Shown here: positions 45,436 through 56,715 of the stretch, piece by piece | Layout: the number at the start of each line of letters is the position of its first letter | Numbering within the stretch: position 1 is the first letter of the stretch | Made by a program: the position numbers and the translations under genes | Assembly: GCF_023159225.1 (NCBI RefSeq) | Contig: NC_063168.1 | Coordinates: 46,944,562-47,008,561 of the forward strand | Origin: Perognathus longimembris pacificus | Lineage: Eukaryota; Chordata; Mammalia; Rodentia; Heteromyidae | Reading direction: 5' to 3' | Length of the DNA: 64,000 bases | Notes under the pieces: model-generated | The model's input: only the letters and a program-made list of their open reading frames with translations | The model's database searches: none | What the model was told of the DNA's origin: nothing

Positions 45436-45739
45436 TGCTGGAATTAGATCCTGAATGTTCCCTCCCAACAACCCCCGGACTTGGACCCCAGATGGGTGCT
45501 ATTAGAAGGTGGTAGAAACTATAAGACTTGAGGACTAGCAAGCAGAGTTTAGGTCATTGGGTGGGTGCGCTTGAAGCACCCTGTGACCATGAAGTAAGCT
45601 GTCTTCTGTCATAAGCAACTGCTTGCCACAGGCCCAAACTAATCATGAACTGGAAAACACATGCACGAAGGTAAATTTTTTTTTCTTTAAAAGTTAGCTA
45701 CCTCTGGTTTTGTTACTGTGTTGGTGTGTGACTAACACA
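45436..45739 (+). mobile_element. ERVL-MaLR solo LTR, rodent MT-like
   Basis: It starts TGCTGGAATTAGATCC, contains 'tgctattagaaggtggtaga' and 'tttaggtcattgggtgggtg', and ends 'gtgtgtgactaacaca'. It shares layout with the LTR at 39756 but lacks part of the middle. No viral coding region is present. Confidence 0.82.
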
Positions 45740-46190
45740 TTCACCTATTGTCATTTATCTATGCCAGCTTTGCTTTAAGAAACTCACACTAAGAAAAACA
45801 GTCAAGGCCATTCTACTTGTAGCAGAAGGGCTTTCGTTCCTCTGTATATTCATCATAATAAGAACTCCTGGTGTCCTGTAATGCAAGTACAGGCCTCAAC
45901 CCTGCAGCTGGTGTCCATAGCCTTTCTTGATAATGATGTTAATGACTGAAGTGATATCTAAAGATTTTTCTCTGAAGATTCACACTTGAAAACATCAAAA
46001 TTTCCTTCCAGTGTTGAGGTTGTATGGTTTGACAACTTCAGAAGCAGCCTAACATATAAGCAAAATGTCAGGGGGCTGCTAATGAAGCAAAAAAACTTCA
46101 GGTCTGAGTGGAAAACTCCGAAATGCATAGGAAAGAGTTTGCTGTTTGCCAAAACAAACAATAAAGGAAGTCCCTGACTCTGGTTACTTC
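45740..46190. other. unassigned non-coding stretch
   Basis: Nothing is recognised. Confidence 0.4.
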
Positions 46191-46195
46191 CACTT

Positions 46196-46392
46196 AGAAT
46201 TCTTTTTGATAGAACTGGGGCTTGAACTCAGGGCCTCAAGCATGCTAGGCAGGGACTTTACCACTAGAACCACATTTCTAACTCTCTTTTTGCTATTTTT
46301 TTTTCCTTTTCAAATTAGATCTCACAAACCTTTTGGCCTGAGCCAACCTCAAACTGTGATCCCTCTCCAATCTGCCTCCTCAGCATGAGCTC
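46196..46392 (-). mobile_element. diverged composite SINE
   Basis: Reversed tRNA-like part ('ggggcttgaactcagggcct', 'ctttaccactagaaccacat') precedes a worn reversed B1-like part ('ggcctgagccaacctcaaac'). Confidence 0.8.
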
Positions 46393-47029
46393 CTGGTGTT
46401 CAGCCAGACTGGAATTCTTTTTACCAAGAGCATATAACTTTTCCCTCCACCAGGCAAGAAGCTCCAGAACCTGCCCTTCTCTTTTCCCCACTGATAAAAT
46501 GAGTAGATGACACCATATAACCTTTTGGTTCTTCCTCCCTCCAGGGTTCACCAACTCTGGGACAAGAGCACCACAAAAGAAAAAATAAGGGCACTGGTAC
46601 CAGAAGCCACAAGAGCAGACTCTCCCAGGGAGGTTGGAGAACCAAGTGCTATACTGCATATTCCAGAATTCCAATGCTGAGGACTTCATGTGAATGAAAC
46701 CTTCCCATTTTCTGCACTGGGATGTCTAGCACAAAGCTGTCTAGCACAAAGCCTAGGTTTGGATGGTGAGGATGAAGAATGTTATAAAATCATTACAGTC
46801 TTAAACATAAGCTTGGGTTCAATGTCAACCAAACTTGTCTCTGTTAATCTTGGCTGAAAGGGCTCCTTATCAGAGGGTAAATCTCCCTTCTAAGCACAGA
46901 CCTGAGTCAAAGCATCTACACTGTTTTGGAAGAAGGAGCTACGGAAGGGGACAGAGCTTTCTCCCAATACTACTATGGGCCTTGCAGACTGACAGCCTCC
47001 AGAGGGCTGCCACTTTCTCATGGGTAAAT
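46393..47029. other. unassigned stretch with a perfect 15-bp tandem duplication
   Basis: tgtctagcacaaagc occurs head to tail at 46723-46737 and 46738-46752. No gene is recognised. A long plus frame that starts at 46835 runs through the MIR downstream. Confidence 0.45.
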
Positions 47030-47137
47030 GGGCTAGTAGTTGCTAAGTTGCTGGGTGAATTCAACAAGCAAATAAACCTAATTCACTTAGCACTGTGCCT
47101 AGCATACAATAAACACTCAATAAACAGTAGCTATTAT
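47030..47137 (+). mobile_element. MIR: MIR SINE 3' part
   Basis: 'cttagcactgtgcctagcat' and 'acaataaacactcaataaac' match the MIR/L2 3' end closely. Its presence inside the 224-codon frame 46835-47509 shows that frame is not a conserved gene. Confidence 0.88.
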
Positions 47138-48364
47138 CCTGAAGCTATCTGTACAGCTTCAGAAAGCAGGCACAGGAGAAAGCCACTCACAAGGCATTTC
47201 CTACACAACCACCTTCCTTGCCTTTCCAGACCATCCCTAAAACAAAGCCAGGTATCAGGATCCATGTTTACTCCATTGAAAATACGGTTCTTCAAACACT
47301 TCCAGCAATCAAAGGAAGCCCTGATGCACCAAAAGGGAGGAACTTCCCTCCAAGCCCCTGGGGATGTGACTTTGAGGCCACCCAGCTTATCCCACCCTAT
47401 TCCCAAGCCACAAAGGTCATCTGGGAGCAAGAAAAAGATCAAACAGGGACCAAGGGAGGAATTTAGGAAGCCATCTGAAAACAATTCAGTTGGTCACTGG
47501 CTTTTCTAACACAGTAGGACCAAGTTAGCAGTATCTCCAGATACATAATGTCTCCCAGGAGAAATGAATGTGTCCTGATCCCAGTGTGAAGGCAACAGGA
47601 AACCCTGGGTTTCCTTGAGAAGTAAGAGAACTTAACAAAATGCCACCTTCTTCCCTTTCACCCTTCCTCCTTCTCCTTCCTGCTACACCATCTTCCTCTA
47701 TTGACAAGAGTGAAAATATTCATGTATTTCTTTCAAAAAATGATATGCTAAAGAAGTGGGTTAGGACAGCTACTCCTCTGGAAATGGCTGAGCAGAGCAC
47801 AGTAGCCAAGGAAAGCCAGGTGAGAGAATGGACTGGAAGCCAGGCTGGACTGGACCCATGTCAAGGCCTGATGTGTAGATCTCCCGACTGAGAAGCAAAA
47901 AGCAGCTGGGTGGTCCTGAAGGGAAGGCAGGCTGTAAGAACAGAGAGACCTCAACTCTGCTTTTATGATTCTGGGAAAGGATTAACATGAAAGACAGCAC
48001 TGGCTCAGGCAGAAAGGATGCAAGTAAGAGATCCCAAGCACAAGGGTCCTTGTGGCTTTGTGAGGCCCCGGGAAAGCTCTGAAATCAGAGAAGTGTTTGT
48101 CTTAAATGAGAGGCCAGGGATTTGCTGGAGGCCCAGAACAGACGCAGAACAGAAGAGCCAGGAGGGGTGCAAGAGGGAAAAGGAAGAGACCTGTAACCAA
48201 GGACTGTGCTGCAAGGCAAGTCTGGGTCTTCCAGATCCCAAAGTGAGGCATCTAGAATCTTCTCAAGCTGAGCACTTGAGATAAGACTGAACTCTCCACC
48301 ATCCTCAGTCCCTATGATAAATCAGACATGATCATAAGACATATTTTGAAAGTTGTAAGAATGA
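47138..48364. other. unassigned non-coding stretch
   Basis: No gene or named repeat is recognised. Confidence 0.4.
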
Positions 48365-48432
48365 CAGACATGGCTATCATGCAGGTAAAGTGCTTAGAAC
48401 ATACTCAAGGAATGGCAGCTCCTATTGATAGT
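48365..48432 (+). mobile_element. MIR: MIR SINE 3' fragment
   Basis: 'aggtaaagtgcttagaacat' and 'actcaaggaatggcagctcc' fit the MIR 3' end. Confidence 0.7.
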
Positions 48433-48454
48433 CTTATCAGCACATAAGCTTTTC

Positions 48455-48572
48455 CTTATTTGGATTTTTTCTTTTATTTTACCATCAGGGTTATGTACAA
48501 AGTTACATATATAAGGTAGTGAGTACATTTCTTGTTGAACAGTTACCCTCTCCCTCATTTACTTGAATTTTT
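48455..48572 (-). mobile_element. L1: L1 3'-end fragment
   Basis: On the minus strand it reads 'gaaatgtactcactacctta', 'tatatgtaactttgtacata' and 'accctgatggtaaaataaaa'. This is the lineage L1 3' UTR end seen also at 27655 and 18507. Confidence 0.75.
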
Positions 48573-49710
48573 TTTCAAGTGAAAGTACCCATTTCTGACT
48601 TCAAATTGCTTGAGAACTTGTCAGGGACAAGATACCTCAAATAATATAGACCAAAGAGTCATATGAGAAAGGATGCTTGGCCATAGAGACAGGTCAATCT
48701 AGACTCTAGTGTTATACGCCGGTTTCCTCTTTTGCTGTTGGCCATCAGGACATTCAGCATCACGGATACCCACACAGCCTGACTAGGTGATGCTGAGTAG
48801 GAATCTGGGGAGGGAGTACCAGCATCCTTCCACTGCAGAGAAAGTCTCTAGGGCCCAGGAAGTTCCTCTTTCAAATGCGCCTTCTCATCTGTGCATAGAT
48901 ATTGCTCCTGCTCTGCTGAGACCCAGGGCTGCTCCAGTTCCTTCAGGGCCTCCTATGTGATCTAACCACAGTCCTACATTAGGGACTACAAGAAGCAGGT
49001 CCTTGCTAGATAGCCAGGAACAGAGGCTGAGGAAACCAACTCTATATGCCATGCTAGAGTCTGGAGCAGGGACTCACACTTGACACAGCCTCTAGGGGCA
49101 GGGCAAGGATGATTCTAGGGATGCTTTTAGAAGATTACTCACCAGCCCTGACTAGCTATTTCTGTCCTACTGGCAAGATCATAATCAAAAGTCCTTGCTC
49201 CTTACTTGAATCAACAGGGTAATGCTGACATTTGGGATTAGAATAAAACCACGTTCCCTGGAAGACCCAGTGCTAATTGCTGAACAGGAAAGACCACCTG
49301 CTCCTTCTTGCTTGGCTCCCCCAGGAACTCAGAGGCAAGGGGAGAAGCCCAGGGTCCCCAGGAAAGAGAACAGCACACCCCAGCTGCTGAGCTCTTCTCA
49401 GCCCTGCAGGGCACTTGGTAAGCCAGAGCCATCTGTCCAGCCCCTCTTCTGACACATGTCAACCCCCCTGACAGCCTCCACATCCCCTCAGCTCCTGCTG
49501 AACCCAACATGGAGCTGGCTCCCTTTCAAAGATCATGACAGATTTAAATGATGACCCTGCCTACCATTAATTTGTCATTTATTGACATAGTCTTGTTCTG
49601 GCATGTTCTTGCCCTGCATGTGTCTAGAGTAGGGATTTGCAAGGCAGGCCCAGACCTCATGGGAAGAAACACAGTGCCCCAAAACAGACAGGAAAATTTG
49701 GAAAGTTTAT
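48573..49710. other. unassigned non-coding stretch
   Basis: Nothing is recognised. Confidence 0.4.
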
Positions 49711-50145
49711 CTGAGTGCTGACAGCCCACACCTGTAATCCTAGCACTAAGATCTGAAGATCATGGTTCAAGACCAGCCTGAGCAGACAAGTCTGAGAGAC
49801 TCTTATCTCCCAATTAACCAGCAAAAGCTGTAAGTGAGGTATGGCTCATCTGGTAGAGCACCAGCCTTAAGAAAAAAAAGGGGGGGCTAGGAATATGGCC
49901 TAGTGGCAAGAGTGCTTGCCTTGTATACATGAAGCCCTAGGTTCGATTCCTCAGCACCACATATATAGAAAATGGCCAGAAGTAGTGCTGTGGCTCAAGT
50001 GGCAGAGTGCTAGCCTTGAGCAAAGAGAAGCCAGGGACAGTGCTCAGGCCCTGAGTTCAAGGCCCAGGACTGGCAAAAAAAAAAAAGGGGCAAGCAAGAG
50101 TGCAAGGTCTTAACTTCAAATCCCAGTACTGACACGCATACACAC
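49711..50145 (+). mobile_element. composite SINE split by a younger SINE
   Basis: The B1-like head and most of the tail occupy 49711-49880 ('gcccacacctgtaatcctag' to 'agagcaccagccttaag'). The missing 3' end resumes at 50086-50145 ('gggcaagcaagagtgcaagg', 'tcaaatcccagtactgacac'). Confidence 0.92.
49881..50085 (+). mobile_element. ID-dimer SINE nested in a composite SINE
   Basis: A full dimer (head 'ggggctaggaatatggccta', B box 'ggttcgattcc', shared tail) interrupts the older SINE. The A-run plus GGG on both sides (aaaaaaaaggg) is compatible with its duplication. Confidence 0.95.
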
Positions 50146-50265
50146 AAAAAGTTATATCCAAAGGTACCTTTAAATACCATCACTTACTACCTTGTAATTT
50201 CAGTCAACATGTGGGAGGGCATAGAATGTTCAACTCTCAAAACCTATGAGCTTTGACAAAGGAGG
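50146..50265. other. unassigned short stretch
   Basis: Nothing is recognised. Confidence 0.4.
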
Positions 50266-50682
50266 AAGATAAACACTGGCATGTGTGTATTCATGGCAGC
50301 ATTATTCATAATGACCAGAGGAAAAAAACTGTCCATCTGCCAGTGAACTGACAAACAAAATGTGTCACATCCAATACAATGGGAGATTGTGAAGCCACAG
50401 AAGGGACTAGGGTGCTCTTAACCTGCAACATGAAGGACTCTAAAACCCAACATGGTAAGTGAAATCAGACACCAAAGGCCATACACTATATAAAAGTAGA
50501 GGACAGATGATTCTGTGGAGATTGGAGGTAGTTACATGGTTAACAACAGATGGTAGAGAGGGAAATGGAATGATTGCTAGTAAGTGTTGGGATTTCTTGA
50601 GATTGATGAAAATGTTCTACATATTCATTGACATAATGGTTTCCCAATTCTGTGAATACATTAAGAACTATTAAAAACTGGA
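50266..50682 (+). mobile_element. L1M: L1M ORF2 end and 3' UTR remnant
   Basis: 'gtattcatggcagcattatt', 'cataatgaccagaggaaaaa', 'ccatacactatataaaagta' and 'attgatgaaaatgttctaca' trace the end of an old L1 ORF2 and its 3' UTR. It is heavily decayed, with no usable frame. Confidence 0.85.
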
Positions 50683-50912
50683 GTGAGATGACTATGGCTC
50701 ACACCTGTAGTCCTAGCTATATGGGAGGCTGAATTTGAGGTTCATGGTTCAAAGCCAGCTCAGACAGTTAAGTCCCTAAGACTCTTACTTTCAATTAACT
50801 ACCCAAAAGCCAGAAGTGGAGTTGTGGCTTATAGACTTGAGCAAAAATGCTCAGGGGCCAGCGACTCAGGTCCTGAGGTTAAGCCCTGGTACTGGCACAA
50901 AAACACTAAACA
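50683..50912 (+). mobile_element. composite B1/ID-type SINE
   Basis: B1-like 'gactatggctcacacctgta' to 'caaagccagctcagacag', linker 'tttcaattaactacccaaaa', a tail shortened in the middle ('agaagtggagttgtggctta', 'gacttgagcaaaaatgctca'), and the end 'ccctggtactggcac'. Confidence 0.9.
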
Positions 50913-50989
50913 GTACATTTTTAAAAGGGGAATTATGCCTTAATAAAAGTAGGAAATCATTGAGAGATAGGGTACAGGTTGAACAACAC

Positions 50990-51562
50990 TAGCTATGGTT
51001 TGAATATGTCCCCTCAAAAGTTCATATATTGCAGATGACACTAAACAAGAGGAAAGAAATGTACATAGCACCAGATCTAGAAGAAATGGTTTCATTGTTA
51101 AAGTTCATAGAGTTTGTAATCTTTGTAGAGTAGAATGATGACTTTGATCATTATGAAGGTTAAAATGTATACTGTAAAATATGTAGTTACTTAAACTCAA
51201 TAAAAATAAATTTAAAAAATAAAGTTCATATACTGGCAACTTCATCCTCAAATATGTTAAAGTGTAGGGAGGCAGGGGCATCTCTTTGGGGAGGTAATTG
51301 GACCTAGATGAAGTCATGAGGGTGAGGCCTCCATCATGAAACTAGTGGCCTTATATGAAGAGGAAGGAGACTGAGCTAGTACACTTTCCATCTCACTGTA
51401 TTAAGCCCTCTGTCATGCTACAAGGCAGCAAGTAGCCCGTTAGAAGATGCAAAGAAGATACTGACACTGTTCTTGGACTTTACTGCCTCCTTTATGATAC
51501 AAAGCCTCTATATATTATTCAATCTCAAGTATAGTGGTATCCCAGCAGAAAATGGACTAAAC
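50990..51562 (+). mobile_element. ERVL-MaLR LTR split by a retroinsertion
   Basis: 'ctatggtttgaatatgtccc' at the start, 'ttggggaggtaattggacct', 'gatgaagtcatgagggtgag', 'ttcttggactttactgcctc' and 'gcagaaaatggactaaa' at the end match a MaLR-type LTR. A foreign segment interrupts it after position 51032. No retroviral genes are attached. Confidence 0.85.
51033..51220 (+). mobile_element. unidentified retroinsertion with target-site duplication
   Basis: About 190 bases ending in AATAAA-containing A-rich sequence ('actcaataaaaataaattta') lie between aaagttcatatattgc (51017-51032) and aaagttcatatactgg (51221-51236), which agree at 14 of 16 positions. This is the form of a target-primed reverse transcript. 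The sequence is neither of the window's SINEs nor the lineage L1 3' UTR. A retrocopy of an mRNA 3' end or an unfamiliar LINE end are both possible. Confidence 0.7.
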
Positions 51563-52302
51563 CCTTGGCCTAGACCAGAAATAGTTACAAGCAGTGGCAA
51601 GTAGCTTTCCTAGAATCCTCTAATACCCATCACCAAAATGATTACAAAAAGATCTTCAAACCCTTGCCCTTCCTACTTTTATTTCTTCCCACACATCCTG
51701 AGGTCATAGAGGCCATGGCCATTGTCTTCTGCTTTTCCTTCTTTTCTGTGGAAGTTCTCTTCCTCCTCCTGTCTTTATCTCCTCCCAAAGTTGTTACATT
51801 GTATCACTCCCTGACTCCCCATAAAATCCAGACCTTTAAGCTGAAAAGAACCACTGGGCTCATGACTCTTACAACCTACAGATAAAGATAGGGGGCCAAC
51901 CATCCAGTGATTGACCTCAGGACACTGCTTCCCAAGCTAAAGTCAGAAAATATTTATCCCGTGTCTACTACAGGAAGTGCTCTGGGCACAGAGCATACAG
52001 TCAGATAAAATAACAACTCTATCCTCAAACATATACCTGTTACCTCTGGGCAGTGGGGGGCCAGAGACTATTTCCAATATGGCAGTCAGTGAGCACCTCC
52101 CTCTGTGAGCAAGGGCGCTGGGTAAGTCACCTCAAGGAAGACTGCTTGTGGCAAGAGTTTCCTCACAAGTGCAAAGGCCCTAAGGGAGTGGCAGACTAGA
52201 AGTAGTTCCTCAAATTCTTTATCAGACCCCAAGGGACAATTAACTGCAATATACTTGCAACACTAGAATATCTCATTGAAGCTTGCTTGCTGGCTTGCTC
52301 GG
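51563..52302. other. unassigned non-coding stretch
   Basis: Nothing is recognised. Confidence 0.4.
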
Positions 52303-52437
52303 TCCTTCCTTCCTTCCTTCCTTCCTTCCTTCCTTCCTTCCTTCCTTCCTTCCTTCCTTCCTTCCTTCCTTTCTTCCTTCCTTCCTTCCTTCCTTCCTTC
52401 CTCCTTCTTTTCCTTCCTTTCTCTCTTTCTTTCTTTG

Positions 52438-52480
<43 letters not shown>

Positions 52481-52482
52481 GT
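52303..52482. repeat. (TTCC)n-(TG)n compound microsatellite
   Basis: About 25 TTCC units (52303-52402) are followed by degenerate TTTCTTTCC sequence and about 20 TG units (52440-52480). On the minus strand it continues the 3' tail of the neighbouring SINE. Confidence 0.97.
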
Positions 52483-52490
52483 GTGTGTAC

Positions 52491-52704
52491 ACTAGGGCTT
52501 GAACTCAAGGCCTGGGCAAAGTCCTTTATCAATTTAACTTAAGGCTAGCACTCTACCACTTGAGCCATATCCCCACTTGAGCTTTTATGGTGGTTAACTG
52601 GAGACAAGTGTCTCATAGATTTTCCTGCCTTATAATGGCTTCATACTACAATCTTCAGATGTCAGCTTCCTGAGTAATTAGGCATGAACCATTGGCACTC
52701 AACT
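52491..52704 (-). mobile_element. composite B1/ID-type SINE
   Basis: Reversed tail module ('agggcttgaactcaaggcct', 'actctaccacttgagccata'), linker 'ggtggttaactggagacaag' and a B1-like head ending 'aaccattggcactcaac'. Confidence 0.9.
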
Positions 52705-52706
52705 AC

Positions 52707-52958
52707 TCTTATTTATTTTTATTTATTTATTTATTTTTATTTTTTTTTTTTTGCCAGTCCTGGGCCTTGGACTCAGGGCCTGAGCACCATCCCTGGCTTC
52801 TTCCCGCTCAAGGCTAGCACTCTGCCACCTGAGCCACAGCGCCCCTTCTGGCCATTTTCCATATATGTGGTGCTGGGGAATGGAACCCAGAGCTTCATGT
52901 GTAGGAGGCAAGCACTCTTGCCACTAGGCCATATTCCCAGCCCGTCTTATTTATTTTT
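52707..52958 (-). mobile_element. ID-dimer SINE with perfect duplication
   Basis: The 14-mer tcttatttattttt flanks the element at 52707-52720 and 52945-52958. Inside is an ATTT-rich, T-rich tail (minus-strand 3' end), then the reversed shared tail module ('gccagtcctgggccttggac') and reversed ID head ending 'gccatattcccagccc'. Confidence 0.95.
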
Positions 52959-52959
52959 A

Positions 52960-53765
52960 ATAGCTGTGTTGAGGTATAATTAAGACACAAAGGCTTAAAC
53001 AGATTTTAGAAGTAATTTCTGATAAGTTTTGTCATCCACTGACACCTGTGGAACTCCCATCAAGATCAAGATGGCCATCAGCCCTAAGAGTTCCTTGCAG
53101 GCACCTTCAGACAACCTCCATTTCCCAGCATCCACTGGTTTACTCTGACATTACTAACTAGCTTGCATTTTCTATTGCTTTTTAACCTTTTGGCCAAGAT
53201 TAAGTACTTTGAATCTTCCAGAATTTCATATGCATGGAATCATATAGTATGTCTTCTTTGTTTGGGGGGGGGGGGCTGGCTTTTTTCACTCAGCATAATT
53301 ATGTCTTAAGATCCAGACATCCATTCCTTATATTGCTAAGCAGCATTCCATCACATAGATTCACAAGTTTATTTCTCCATTCATCCCTGAGTTATTTCCA
53401 GTTTGGGGCTATTACGAGAGAAACAGCTATGAACATTCATGTACAGGTCTTTGGATGGACAAAGGTAGAAATAGGTCTTGTCTAATTCTACACACTTGTT
53501 AGCACTCTGTGGATGAGGGTTTGAAGACTTCATGGTCAGTCCTGTGGTAAGCATTACAAGAGCTCTAAAAGAAGAATTTTGTTCCCACCTTACATATATA
53601 CTGGGTAAATTCCTACAAGCAGAATAGCTAGACCATGGTATGTTTTACTGTATTTAACATTTCAGAAAACTACCAGAAGGTTTTTCCAAAGAGACTGCAC
53701 AATCATAATCATTGTTTTCCTATCTGAGATCTTACACTTTCCTATATTTTCCCAGTTCACCCCAG
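52960..53765 (-). mobile_element. L1M: antisense L1M ORF2 3' region
   Basis: The plus strand is the reverse complement of an old L1: 'gtgttgaggtataattaaga', 'gcatggaatcatatagtatg', 'cttttttcactcagcataat', 'gctatgaacattcatgtaca' and 'tacaagcagaatagctagac'. Indels and stops leave no frame. A G13 run at 53263-53275 interrupts it. Confidence 0.92.
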
Positions 53766-54285
53766 CATTTTTTTCTACCAAGCTAGACCACTAATGCCTG
53801 GGAGGATGGAGGAGCCCCTTAATCCTCTCCTTCCTTTCTGCTCTCTTCTCTGGTGTCTGCAGACATGCTTTTTCACAGTTTAAGAACCTAGAAAATAGGG
53901 TGGATCTCTCTGTGATAAGCAAATATTTATCTGTCTTAGCTTGACTCATCCTTACCCAAGCCAGAGGCAGCATCATGTATGAAGAATTCTGTTGCCACCC
54001 TGCCCTGTGGTCAGTCCCACAGTCCTTGACAGCTTACTCGGTGTCTAGTCAACACCCAGAAGCCTGTAGTTCCAGGCCAATTAATTGTGCCTTCACATTA
54101 ATCCCAGCATTGGGAGTTCAAAGTCTCCCCAAGAAATCTGCTTTCTACCCTCCTTCCTCCATCATCTCTATTTCTCCCAGTACCAATCAATCCAACCTCC
54201 CATAGGAAGGCCAAGAACTTTGGCACCTGGAACTCTCCCTCCTCCAAACTCAAACAGAACCACCCTGAACCACTTCTTCCAGATC
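53766..54285. other. unassigned non-coding stretch
   Basis: No clear repeat is seen. It may contain decayed L2, judged only from the 3' end that follows. Confidence 0.35.
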
Positions 54286-54350
54286 CTCAAACATAGAGCC
54301 TGACACTGCAGTGGGCAACTGATTTTAATAAGTGCTCAACAGTATGTTCA
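54286..54350 (+). mobile_element. L2/MIR-type 3' end
   Basis: 'agagcctgacactgcagtgg' and 'taataagtgctcaacagtat' resemble the 3' end shared by L2 and MIR. Confidence 0.5.
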
Positions 54351-54483
54351 ACCCAGTACCAAAAAATCAAGTAAGGCATTGTCCTATAAGATATAAAATC
54401 CAGATTTGGAGTAGGATGAATGTGATTACACTCAAATCATTGCAAAATGTCCTAATAATGGTGATTAACTATTTAAGTTTATC

Positions 54484-54737
54484 CAGGTTAATGGCTCATA
54501 CCTATAATCTTAGCTACTGAGGAGGCTGAAATCTGAGGGTCACAGTTCAAAACCAACCTGGGCAGACCAATTCAAGATGCTTCTCCAATTTACCATCAAA
54601 AAGCTGGAAGTAGAGTTGGCTTAAGTGGTACAGTGTCAATCATGAACAACGAAGTTAAGCAAGAGCACAAGGCACTGAGTTCAAGCCTCAGTACTGCACA
54701 CATGCAAAAAACAAATGAACAAATTAAAAAAAAACTT
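54484..54737 (+). mobile_element. composite B1/ID-type SINE
   Basis: B1-like 'aggttaatggctcataccta' to 'aaaaccaacctgggcag', linker 'tccaatttaccatcaaaaag', tail 'gttggcttaagtggtacag' to 'tcaagcctcagtactgcac'. Confidence 0.9.
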
Positions 54738-55845
54738 AATCTAGCAAAGCTTGCAAGTGTCAGATAGGAGATAAGGAATACAATGTTGCCAGGCAGTCCA
54801 TTCTCAGCAAAGCAACACCATTAGTAGTTACTGGAGAATGAAGGGCCATCTCTTGGTCCCATTCAATGTCCAGTGGCACTCAGGGCCATTTATTGTGGAT
54901 TTATTGTGATACCACAGGTTTCACCTACTTCACCACACAGGCACTTCCCTGACCTCTCAGTCACAGGATGCAGGAATCCCTCTGCATTTACTGAGTCTAG
55001 TGTATATCAAAGAGAAAGATGGTCATTGTCTACAGCATTGCAGATCTGCCTGCCCCAAGATCTGTCTTGGCCCAAGGAAGGGAAGGCGAAACTACAGCCT
55101 GTCATCACACTGTGAGCTTGGGGCCAAGTTGGGAAACACTAGAGGGCCAACCAAAAGGAGCATCAAGAGCTGTTAGTCCCATCCTTAGGGCTTTGAAGTC
55201 AGCCTAGGGGGCTGCATGAGACTGAAGTGAAGTGGTGGGCCAAGCACACTTCCCAGGCCTTCCTTCCCAGAACACTCACAGCATCTCCTCACAGAGCACC
55301 AGCTGGTCCCCCACCTTGAAACCATGGTAGGAAGGCTCTTGAATCCCTAACATCAAGACCCTGTTCAGAAAAGTCCTCCCCTGTTGGCAACCTCATGCCT
55401 CTGTCCTCAGCCCAGCTTGCCATTGGCAGCTTCTCCAGCACCATGTCATGGGCCATATGGTGGTACAGCTGATAGTGTGTGATTCAGGATGCCTTTGCTT
55501 TCCAATCCACGTCAGCCCCAGCCATGGGTACACCATGGCATTTAGACTGCAGTGAGGGACCTTTGATTTGGATGGGGAAGCTAAAATAGAGTACAACATA
55601 TCGACATGACTAATGAGCAGGAAGGTAGGGCCACCACAGGGCCATGCACAGCACACCAATATTTATTTATCATACTATTGGCAAGAAACCAGGCCACCCA
55701 AATGGACTAGGTGTGTGTTCTCTAAAATAGCAACAGCCAATAGTCCTACAGGCCAAGTTCTTGTTTCCTCCCCTAGGTAGCCTAGCCACACTCTGTTCTA
55801 ACACACACAGGACAGCCATTTGCTGATCTAAAATTCACATTTCAG
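54738..55845. other. unassigned non-coding stretch
   Basis: No gene or named repeat is recognised. The 88-codon minus frame at 55393-55659 has no family resemblance. Confidence 0.4.
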
Positions 55846-55847
55846 GC

Positions 55848-56163
55848 TGGTCTGCTTGTTCATACCTATAACTCTAGCTACTCAGAAGGCAGAGATCAGC
55901 AGGCTCACAGTTCAAGGGCAGGCCAAGCCAAAGTTGATGAGAGTTGATGTCAATCATTAAAGCTCTGGATGTGGTGGTGCATGCCTGTTGCCTCTGCTAC
56001 ACGAAAGCATAAATAGGGGGATCATGAGCCTCACTACTAGGTATAGAAGAGAGACCTTATCTCAGAAACAATTGCTGCAAAAGGGCTGGGGACAGAGTGC
56101 CTGCCTAGCAAGCACAAGGCCCTGAATTCAAACCCCAGTATCACCCAAATAAATAAATAAAAG
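55848..56163 (+). mobile_element. old composite SINE or SINE pair
   Basis: A B1-like part ('tgttcatacctataactcta') is followed by a second B1-like part ('atgtggtggtgcatgcctgt') and an ID-like 3' end ('gggctggggacagagtgcct', 'gccctgaattcaaacccc') with AAAT tail. Confidence 0.82.
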
Positions 56164-56394
56164 CCACATTCCCAGACTCCTTAACTGTCCAGTCAAATAG
56201 ACAAGAGAGATGTTTCGATGTCCCTGTATGAGAAGTACCTAACCCACTAGCTGCCTTCTCTCCTTCAGATGCATTTTGTCAGCTCTAGGTAACTAGCAAC
56301 ACCTATCCTAGCCCATTGCTGGTTCTTCCTCAGCCCCCAGAGGCAAATTTAGAGAAAAGTACGTCACAATCCAAGACAACTTGAATATAGTTCT
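56164..56394. other. unassigned non-coding stretch
   Basis: Nothing is recognised. Confidence 0.4.
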
Positions 56395-56715
56395 TGCTCC
56401 TAATTCAACTGGAACAACTTTTTTTGAACTGGGGAAATTTGAACATGGATACGATATATATTAGGCATTGTTAAAAGTTTTGTTAGTTATGGTGATGGTT
56501 TTGTGGTTATGCAAAAGAAGTCATTTTTTAGAGATTCAGTCAGAAGAAATATTTGGGAGGGGAATGTTAGGACGTCTGGAATTGACTTTAGAACACTTCT
56601 GCAAGAAAAAAAGATGGGACAAGAATGTTAAAAATCCAGATGATGGGCGTTTATTGCTCGACTCTCCTTATTTTTATAGGTGTGAACACTTTTTTTAAAA
56701 TAAGTTTCAGGCAGT
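56395..56715 (+). mobile_element. L1M: old L1M 3' UTR remnant
   Basis: 'gaaatttgaacatggatacg', 'gttatggtgatggttttgtg', 'aagaaatatttgggagggga' and the AT-rich end 'ggcgtttattgctcgactct' recall the terminal 3' UTR of an old mammalian L1. Confidence 0.7.

Noticed and set aside
46835..47509. 224-codon plus-strand reading frame
   Set aside because: It runs through a MIR 3' end at about 47030-47137, resembles no protein family and has no splice or codon-use support.
52842..52862. CTCF-like core in the SINE tail module (reverse strand)
   Set aside because: It matches only half of the motif, with one base missing in the spacing, so it is not convincing as a site.
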